Positions 7,261-12,933 of a DNA stretch of 12,933 nucleotides are shown here, piece by piece. The stretch lies in contig CAIPGJ010001002.1 of NCBI GenBank assembly GCA_903864555.1, positions 1 to 12,933 of the forward strand. The letters are read 5' to 3'. This stretch comes from an uncultured Pseudomonadota bacterium (lineage in GTDB: Bacteria > Pseudomonadota > Gammaproteobacteria > Burkholderiales > SG8-39). A program made the position numbers and the translations under genes. Every line of letters begins with the position of its first letter. Position 1 is the stretch's first letter. The notes under the pieces are model-generated. The model was not told where the DNA came from. It searched no databases and was given only the letters and a program-made list of their open reading frames with translations.

Positions 7261-8961
7261 GTGGCCTATCACCCCCGGTCCCTGAATACCCTTGGCGCTG
7301 CAGCGCTGGCCCTGCTCGCAGGCTGCAGCACTGCCCCGGTGAATCAGGTGACAAACCCGCCCCAGACTGCAGCAACCGACGCCACGGCGCCGGTGCTGTT
7401 TTCTCCATTTGGCTTGCCAGAGGCGCCGCCAACCGCCGGCGTTCCGGCCGCAGCGGCGCCGGCCGTCCCACGCTTGGCGCCGCCCCAGACCACCCTGCGC
7501 GCCTCAGCGCGCCTGGATTTTCCGCCGCCAGGCCGAGCCTTCCCGCCCCTCCCGGCCGTGGAGATCAGGGACACCCTGCCAGTGCCGAGAGTCATTGACC
7601 TCATTACCCCCCAGGACGACCTCTGGGACCGCATTCGCTACGGCTTTGCCATGCCGAACCTGACCAGCCCGCTGGTCGTCGACCGGCAGATCTGGTACGC
7701 CAGCCGGCCCAGCGACATCAAGCGCATCGTCGAGCGCAGCCGCCGCTACCTCTATCACATCGTCCACGAGCTGGAAAAACGCGGCATGCCCACGGAACTG
7801 GCGCTGCTACCCATGGTTGAAAGCGCCTTCAACCCCATGGCTTATTCGAGTGCCCACGCCGCCGGCCTGTGGCAGTTCATACCCTCCACCGGCAAGAGCT
7901 ACAACCTGCAACAGAACTGGTGGTACGACGCGCGCCGCGACATCATTGCCTCGACCAATGCAGCGCTCGACTACCTGCAGTTCCTCTATGGCATGCACGG
8001 GGATTGGCATCTGGCACTGGCCTCCTACAACTGGGGCGAGAACGCAGTTGGCCGGGCCATAGAACGCAACCGCGCAAAAGGCATGCCCACCGATTACCTC
8101 AGCCTGACCATGCCGCAGGAGACCCGCTACTACGTGCCCAAGCTCCAGGCCCTGAAAAACATCATCGCCAATCCGGGCGGCTTCAACATCAGCCTGGACG
8201 CCATCCCCAACGAGCCCTACTTCGTCACGGTCACCATCAAGGACATGGACATCCGGGTGGCCGCCAAGCTGGCCGAGATGCCGATCGAGGAACTGATCGC
8301 GCTCAATCCGGCACACAACCGGCCGGTCATCACCCACGGGGATACCCTGGTTTTGCCTGCAGACCGGGCCGAAATCTTCCAGACCAATCTGGAGAACCAC
8401 GACAAGCCGCTGGTGAGCTGGCAGCGCTACACACTGCAGCAAGGCGACAAGCTGGACAAGCTGGCGAACCACCACGGCATCGCCCTGGCCAAGCTGAAAC
8501 AGGCCAATGGCATAGGCGCCACGACCAAGGTCGGTCCCGGTTTCCAGTTGCTGCTGCCGGTGAAGGGCATGGCCGGTGCCCTGGAGCCGCTGCCCGCCCT
8601 GTTCACACCGCCACGCCAGGCCGCCGAGCGCCAGGTCCAGACCCGCACGGTAGTCCGCCGCAGCACCCACATCGTCGCCAAGGGCGAGACCCTCGCATCG
8701 ATCGCCGATCGCTACGACATCAGCGTGGACCGGCTGCGCCAGATGAACAACATCGGACGCCTGGCCGCCGGCCAGAAGCTCACCATCGAACGTGCCGTGG
8801 CAGTGCAATCCGTCGCACCCGCGGCCAGCTCACGACGCGCGCCGACGGCGAAAGCCGCGAGCAAGGCCGTCAAGCCTGCTGCACGCCCTGCCGCCAAGCC
8901 GGGCGCAGCCCGCAAGGCTGCGCCGACCAAGCCGGATCCGAAACGCAAGGTGCGCAGCTGA
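7261..8961 (+). CDS. mltD: Membrane-bound lytic murein transglycosylase D (lipoprotein with LysM domains)
   Basis: A 566-residue outer-membrane lipoprotein that cleaves peptidoglycan glycan strands to 1,6-anhydro products. The GTG start is chosen for its AGGAG. The signal peptide ends in the lipobox LLAGC; Cys22 is the lipidation site, and Ser at +2 fits outer-membrane sorting. A Pro/Ala-rich linker (about 24-105) precedes the SLT domain (about 175-290). That domain holds LPMVESAFNPMAYS, with the catalytic glutamate at Glu187, then AAGLWQFIPSTGKSYNL and ALASYNWGEN. Two clear LysM repeats follow (about 387-433 and 468-510), plus a degenerate LysM-like stretch (about 319-366). The last 45 residues are Ala/Lys/Arg/Pro-rich and strongly basic, which could bind wall polymers or nucleic acid electrostatically (inference). 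It is a single gene ended by the hairpin at 8990-9011. Confidence 0.95.
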   Translation: MAYHPRSLNTLGAAALALLAGCSTAPVNQVTNPPQTAATDATAPVLFSPFGLPEAPPTAGVPAAAAPAVPRLAPPQTTLRASARLDFPPPGRAFPPLPAVEIRDTLPVPRVIDLITPQDDLWDRIRYGFAMPNLTSPLVVDRQIWYASRPSDIKRIVERSRRYLYHIVHELEKRGMPTELALLPMVESAFNPMAYSSAHAAGLWQFIPSTGKSYNLQQNWWYDARRDIIASTNAALDYLQFLYGMHGDWHLALASYNWGENAVGRAIERNRAKGMPTDYLSLTMPQETRYYVPKLQALKNIIANPGGFNISLDAIPNEPYFVTVTIKDMDIRVAAKLAEMPIEELIALNPAHNRPVITHGDTLVLPADRAEIFQTNLENHDKPLVSWQRYTLQQGDKLDKLANHHGIALAKLKQANGIGATTKVGPGFQLLLPVKGMAGALEPLPALFTPPRQAAERQVQTRTVVRRSTHIVAKGETLASIADRYDISVDRLRQMNNIGRLAAGQKLTIERAVAVQSVAPAASSRRAPTAKAASKAVKPAARPAAKPGAARKAAPTKPDPKRKVRS

Positions 8962-8989
8962 TCTACGGCTGAGTCTGACTGAGGGGAGC

Positions 8990-9017
8990 GCGAGGGGATG
9001 TGTCCCCTCGCATTGTT
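8990..9017 (+). terminator. Terminator hairpin after mltD
   Basis: A perfect 9-bp stem, GCGAGGGGA (8990-8998) and TCCCCTCGC (9003-9011), with a TGTG loop, followed by ATTGTT. The stem is strong and the U-run short and broken. It starts 29 bases after the mltD stop, between convergent genes. On the minus strand no T-run follows, so it mainly serves mltD. Confidence 0.7.
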
Positions 9018-9025
9018 AGGCACGC

Positions 9026-10081
9026 TCAATCCCCGCGCCGATGTGCCAGGCGAGGATCCATGGCATCCCGCAGGGCATCGGTCAGCAGGCTGAAGGCCGT
9101 CACCAGCAAACCCATGGCCACGGTGGCCGCCGCCAGTTGCCACCAGTTGCCCAGCAGCACCTCGCTCTGCGACTCATTGAGCATGCTGCCCCATGAAACA
9201 TCGTCGATGGCCACCCCGAAACCAAGAAAGCTCAGCACCACTTCCGATTTCATGAAGGACACCACGTGGAGGGACAACTGCACCAGCACGACGTGGCTGA
9301 TGTTGGGCAGGATATGGCCGAACATGCGCCGGGCATGCGATGCACCCAGTGACTCGGCAGCCCTCACGTACTCTCGCACCCGCTGCTTCATGTATTCCGC
9401 CCGCACCAGCCGGAAGATGCCCGTCCAGCCGGTCAGCCCGAGGATCAGCACCACCGTCATGGTCCCCTTCTGGTTCAGCACAGCGGCAATGGCAAGGATC
9501 AGCATCAGGTAGGGCATCGAGGTGAGCACGCTGTAGAACCAGTTCAACGCGTCATCAATCCGGCCTCCCCAGTAGCCCGCCAGTGCCCCCAGCAAGGTGC
9601 CGATGAACACCGCCACCAGGGCAGCCGACACCCCGACCCACAGCGAGGTCTGCGTCCCCTTGAGCACCTTGGCCAGGACATCCCGGCCCCAGCGATCCGC
9701 TCCCAGCGGCAGCCAGCTCTCCGCGCCCTGCACACTGCCCGCCACCACGGTCTGCGCCGCGATCTCCGCCAGGACGCCGGCCAGCGGATCCGGAATCGCA
9801 CTGGGGTCAGCCACCGCCGAGGGATCCACGACCGCCTGCACCGGGGGCAGGTGCCGGCCGGGCGGTGCATTCGACGGCGCCTTCACCTCGGCCCAGTCCG
9901 CGGCGATCCAGCTCACCGCAGTCCCCAGTGTCAGAAGAAAGAAGGCCGCCACGATGACCAGCGAGGCCATACCCACCGCATCGCGGCGCAAGCGCAGCCA
10001 GGCGAGTTGTCCCAGCCCGGTCCGGGGCGGCAGGCGTGGAACGGCGTCCGGGGCGACATTGAGGTCGGTGGCGGTGTTCAT
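9026..10081 (-). CDS. Peptide-type ABC transporter permease, OppC/DppC-like
   Basis: A 351-residue inner-membrane permease, partner of the OppB-like protein encoded before it. Predicted membrane segments lie at about 38-60, 147-170, 185-203, 207-226, 265-290 and 315-337. The ATPase-docking EAA loop reads EYVRAAESLGASHARRMFGH (237-256), and the family block LPLGADRWGRDVL (125-137) is present. The periplasmic stretch between the first segment and that block is long (about 62-124) and holds a near-perfect hexapeptide repeat, DPSAVA-DPSAIP-DPLAGV (86-103). The gene overlaps the upstream permease by 4 bases (ATGA), so the two are probably translationally coupled. No ATPase gene follows; the next gene is convergent mltD. 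Dipeptide, oligopeptide, heme or metal-chelate substrates are all possible for this family. Confidence 0.93.
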   Translation of the reverse strand: MNTATDLNVAPDAVPRLPPRTGLGQLAWLRLRRDAVGMASLVIVAAFFLLTLGTAVSWIAADWAEVKAPSNAPPGRHLPPVQAVVDPSAVADPSAIPDPLAGVLAEIAAQTVVAGSVQGAESWLPLGADRWGRDVLAKVLKGTQTSLWVGVSAALVAVFIGTLLGALAGYWGGRIDDALNWFYSVLTSMPYLMLILAIAAVLNQKGTMTVVLILGLTGWTGIFRLVRAEYMKQRVREYVRAAESLGASHARRMFGHILPNISHVVLVQLSLHVVSFMKSEVVLSFLGFGVAIDDVSWGSMLNESQSEVLLGNWWQLAAATVAMGLLVTAFSLLTDALRDAMDPRLAHRRGD

Positions 10082-11016
10082 TCGAGCCTCACCCGTGGAT
10101 CCAGCGCCCGGTAGACCAGGTCGGTGATAATGTTCACCGCAATGGTGGCCATGGCGATGTAGACCGTTACCGCCTTGATCACCGGGAAGTCGCTGCGCTC
10201 CACGGCCAGGATGACTTCACGACCGATGCCCGGGATGGAGAAGAAACGCTCGATCAGGAAGGCGCCGGTCAGCAGCGCCGGCAACTGGATCAGCACATGG
10301 GTGATCACCGGAATGCCGGCATTGCGCAGCACATGCACGACCATGATGCGCGCCTCGCCCAGGCCCTTGGCACGTGCAGTGCGCACATAATCCTGGCGGA
10401 CCTCTTCGAGGAAGAAGCTGCGGTACAGGCGGATGTCCGGCGCCAGCGAAACCAGCACCCCGACCAGCACCGGCAACAGGCTGTAGACCAGCAGGTTCTG
10501 CCCCAGGCTGTTGCCCCAGCCCTGCACCGGAAACCACTCCAGCCGGTAACCCAGCAGATATTGCAGGACGATGATGTAGACGAGGATGCTGATGGACTGG
10601 CCGGCGGTGCAGGACACCATGACCATGCGGTCGGTGAGCGAACCGCGCAGGCGCGCGGCCAGCATGGCAGCCGCCAGGGCGATGACGGTGGAAATCACCA
10701 GCATGGGCAGCAGCACGGTGAGCGACGGCCCCAACCGCGTCGCAAGGATGTTCGCCACCGGCTCGTTGGTGGCCCAGCTCAGTCCGAAATCCCCGGTCAG
10801 CATCTGTCGGACGAAGATCCACAACTGCACATACAACGGCTGGTCCACCCCCAGTTGCCGGCGTATGGCCTCCACCTGTTCGGGACTGGAGAACTTGCCA
10901 GCGAGCACATAGGCCGGATCGCCCCCCACCCAGTTGAACAGCAGGAACACGAACAGGATGGCACCCAGCAGCGTGGGCACGCTTTGCAATAGCCGCCTGA
11001 GGAGATAGGTTTGCAT
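10078..11016 (-). CDS. Peptide-type ABC transporter permease, OppB/DppB-like
   Basis: A 312-residue inner-membrane permease forming the channel with the OppC-like subunit. The start at 11016 (MQTYLLRRLLQSVPTLLG) gives the classic N-terminus of the family and has AGGGG about 7 bases upstream. A longer frame to 11091 would overlap the binding-protein gene and add a basic, non-conserved leader. Membrane segments lie at about 10-30, 98-121, 135-155, 175-193, 236-256 and 281-303. GGDPAYVLAG (31-40), the EAA loop DYVRTARAKGLGEARIMVVH (209-228) and FFSIPGIGRE (258-267) are all typical. It begins 17 bases after the binding-protein stop and overlaps the next permease by 4 bases. Confidence 0.95.
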   Translation of the reverse strand: MQTYLLRRLLQSVPTLLGAILFVFLLFNWVGGDPAYVLAGKFSSPEQVEAIRRQLGVDQPLYVQLWIFVRQMLTGDFGLSWATNEPVANILATRLGPSLTVLLPMLVISTVIALAAAMLAARLRGSLTDRMVMVSCTAGQSISILVYIIVLQYLLGYRLEWFPVQGWGNSLGQNLLVYSLLPVLVGVLVSLAPDIRLYRSFFLEEVRQDYVRTARAKGLGEARIMVVHVLRNAGIPVITHVLIQLPALLTGAFLIERFFSIPGIGREVILAVERSDFPVIKAVTVYIAMATIAVNIITDLVYRALDPRVRLE

Positions 11017-11033
11017 GGTGTGGCCCCTGCCTG

Positions 11034-12933
11034 TCAGCGTACATCCCGCCGGTTGCTTGCGGCGGCGGCATCGATGTCCAGGTATTTCCACACGGCGGGC
11101 ATCACCGGATGGGTCTTGTAGCCCACGACATGCGGCTGGGTCAGCACATTGCGATAACGGCTGTCGGTGATGCGCCAGGCCGTGTGCACCTCCATCAGGC
11201 GGGTCATGTCCCGGTAGAGGCGATCACGCTCCGAACCGTCAGGCAGCCTGCGTGAACGTTCATATAGTGCGTCGTACTCCGGGGATCGATAACAGGCGCT
11301 GTTGCTCTGGCCGGTATTGGGGCCATAGAGCAGCTGCATGAAATTGTCGCCGTCCGGATAGTCGGCGATCCACGAGGACATGCGCATCATCAGGCGGCAC
11401 TGCTTCTGCTGCTTGATCAGTTCCGCAAAGTGGTCCTTGTGGATGTCCACGCGGATGCCGATCGCATCGAGGGAACGCTTCATCAGTTCGTCGAACTGCC
11501 GGTCCCGCTCCGAGGGCATGGAGGAGAAGCGCACCGCCAGCGGTGTGCCATCGGGCTGGCGACGGTAACCGTCACGGCCGCGCGCATAGCCATGGCGGTC
11601 GAGCAGCGCATTGGCCGTACGCGGGTCATGGCGCAGGATGCCGCGATAATCCGGAATGTGGCCGGCCACCCCGGGCGGAATGGGGTAAGACGCCTTCACC
11701 GCCTGCCCCTTGCGAATGATGGCGATCTGGTCATCGATGCGCCAGGCCAGGGCGATCGCGCGGCGCAATGCGATGCGGGCGGGCGTGAAGCCGCCCAGGG
11801 GGTTGACGGCACCGCCTTGTCCCAGCGTGCTGCCGGTATTGAAGTGCAGATAGACGATTTCCGGATCGACACTGCGATGCAGGCGGATGCCACGCTGCGC
11901 GAACTCCGCCTTCAGCGTGCCATCGCCATTCAGGAAGCGTGGCGCGACCTCCCACAACTGGTACTCCAGGTCGGTATCGCCGCTGACGAAGGCCAGCCAG
12001 CGGCTTTGCGTCTCCTCCATGATGCTGATCTCGACCGCATCGATGGCCGGCACTTTCCGGCCGCGCATGACCGAGACGATCTTTTCATCGAGTGCCAGCG
12101 CCTGGGGATCAGTGCCCGCGGAAAAATTCCAGCGCTCGCTGCGATACCCGGGATTGGCGGTGAGCACGATGCGCGAGGAACGCGTGTACTGGCCGAGCAT
12201 GAAGGCGCCGGTGCCCACCGGATGCGCACCCACCTCGGCACCGTAGGCCTCGACCACCTCCCGTGCGATGCCCCCGGTCAGCGAATGCGCCATGATGTAA
12301 GCAAAGCCCAGGTCCGGCTCGCGCAGGCGTATACGCAAGGTGTGGCTGTCCGGCGTTTCCAGCCCGGCCACCGGCGCGTCATAGTCGAAACGCCCCGACT
12401 TCGCCGCCTGGGCCGCCAATTCGTCCAAGCCGGCGATGCGCCCCTCGAACAGAAAGGCATAGGGGGAGCGGTTGGCCGGATCCATGAAACGACGGATGGC
12501 ATAGGCATAGTCGCGTGCCTGCAATTCCCGCGGCCTGCCCTTGAAAGCGGGATCGGGCGTGAAGTGGATCCCACGACGGACACGGAAGGTCCAGGTTCGT
12601 CCACCCTCGCCGACCTCGGGCATGGATTCGGCCGTATTGGGCACCAGCCGCGCCGGCCGGGCCAGGTAATCATAGGTGAGCAGCGGCTCGAAAATGGCCT
12701 CGATGACCATGCCGGAGTAGTAATCGGAGATGCGCGCCGGGTCGAACCCGGTTTCCGCGGCCTGGAAGGTGATACGCAGCACCTTGCGGACCTCGCCCGG
12801 CATGCGGACCTTTTCAGGGGCGGCCGCATGGGCCTGCTGCACACCCAGACCCGTCATGCCCGGCCCCATCATGATCATCGCCAGCCATGGCGCGAGCATC
12901 GCCGGTATCAGCGACAGGACCTGCGAAAACCAG
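11034..12933 (-). CDS. ABC transporter solute-binding protein, family 5 (peptide type), 5' end cut by the window
   Basis: At least 632 residues of a periplasmic binding protein (SBP_bac_5) that would deliver substrate to the two permeases encoded downstream. An ATG at 12899 gives 621 residues, but it has no ribosome site and a signal sequence lacking basic residues. The frame stays open for 11 more codons to the window edge, so I treat the gene as partial. A hydrophobic run followed by QQAHA-A, about 25 residues after that ATG, is a likely signal peptidase I site. Family features include VIEAIFEPLLTYDYLARPAR, the block TWTFRVRRGIHFTPD, and GRPRELQARDYAYAIRRFMD, followed by the usual C-terminal lobe. 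The substrate cannot be told from sequence; peptides are the default for this family, with heme and other ligands known. Confidence 0.92.
   Translation of the reverse strand, partial: WFSQVLSLIPAMLAPWLAMIMMGPGMTGLGVQQAHAAAPEKVRMPGEVRKVLRITFQAAETGFDPARISDYYSGMVIEAIFEPLLTYDYLARPARLVPNTAESMPEVGEGGRTWTFRVRRGIHFTPDPAFKGRPRELQARDYAYAIRRFMDPANRSPYAFLFEGRIAGLDELAAQAAKSGRFDYDAPVAGLETPDSHTLRIRLREPDLGFAYIMAHSLTGGIAREVVEAYGAEVGAHPVGTGAFMLGQYTRSSRIVLTANPGYRSERWNFSAGTDPQALALDEKIVSVMRGRKVPAIDAVEISIMEETQSRWLAFVSGDTDLEYQLWEVAPRFLNGDGTLKAEFAQRGIRLHRSVDPEIVYLHFNTGSTLGQGGAVNPLGGFTPARIALRRAIALAWRIDDQIAIIRKGQAVKASYPIPPGVAGHIPDYRGILRHDPRTANALLDRHGYARGRDGYRRQPDGTPLAVRFSSMPSERDRQFDELMKRSLDAIGIRVDIHKDHFAELIKQQKQCRLMMRMSSWIADYPDGDNFMQLLYGPNTGQSNSACYRSPEYDALYERSRRLPDGSERDRLYRDMTRLMEVHTAWRITDSRYRNVLTQPHVVGYKTHPVMPAVWKYLDIDAAAASNRRDVR

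Noticed and set aside
7807..8972. Long frames overlapping mltD on both strands (minus 7807-8808, plus 7869-8972)
   Set aside because: The mltD frame has a lipobox, the SLT catalytic motif and LysM repeats; the others have no motif and low-complexity composition.

Overview
This is a GC-rich chromosomal window that reads as ordinary proteobacterial core DNA, most likely from a betaproteobacterium. That placement is inferred from the gene set, from gene order around dnaQ and rnhA, and from protein style; no rRNA or other marker confirms it. Coding density is high, gaps are short, and base composition looks uniform except for a short AT-rich gap at 1045-1089. I see no tRNA, rRNA, CRISPR array, transposase, integrase, phage gene or toxin-antitoxin pair.

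Layout: (1) Positions 2-88 hold the 3' end of an unidentified plus-strand gene, closed by a strong bidirectional terminator at 102-130. (2) Positions 176-4768 hold a minus-strand acyl-CoA oxidation module, transcribed etfB, etfA, acyl-CoA dehydrogenase, crotonase. A consensus -10 box and an 11/12 inverted repeat lie upstream of etfB. An intrinsic terminator lies between etfA and the dehydrogenase. (3) Positions 4871-7038 hold minus-strand genes for a YafS-like methyltransferase, RNase HI (rnhA) and the DNA polymerase III proofreading subunit (dnaQ). (4) Positions 7261-8961 hold mltD, a LysM-containing lytic transglycosylase lipoprotein, read divergently from the methyltransferase and ended by a hairpin at 8990-9011. 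(5) Positions 9026-12933 hold a minus-strand peptide-type ABC importer: a solute-binding protein running off the right edge, then two permeases with overlapping ends.

How the genes work together: the dehydrogenase oxidises an acyl-CoA and passes electrons to the EtfAB flavoprotein, and so to the quinone pool. The crotonase would act on the enoyl-CoA product, but its residues point to an isomerase-like or other crotonase reaction rather than classical hydration. The dnaQ-rnhA-methyltransferase-mltD block resembles the enterobacterial mltD-gloB-yafS-rnhA-dnaQ region, without gloB and with different orientations. The ABC genes give a binding protein and a membrane channel, but no ATPase is present in the window.

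I found no convincing undescribed system. The most useful leads are the etfB upstream palindrome, the terminator splitting etfA from the dehydrogenase, the crotonase lacking both hydratase glutamates, and the ABC importer without an ATPase.
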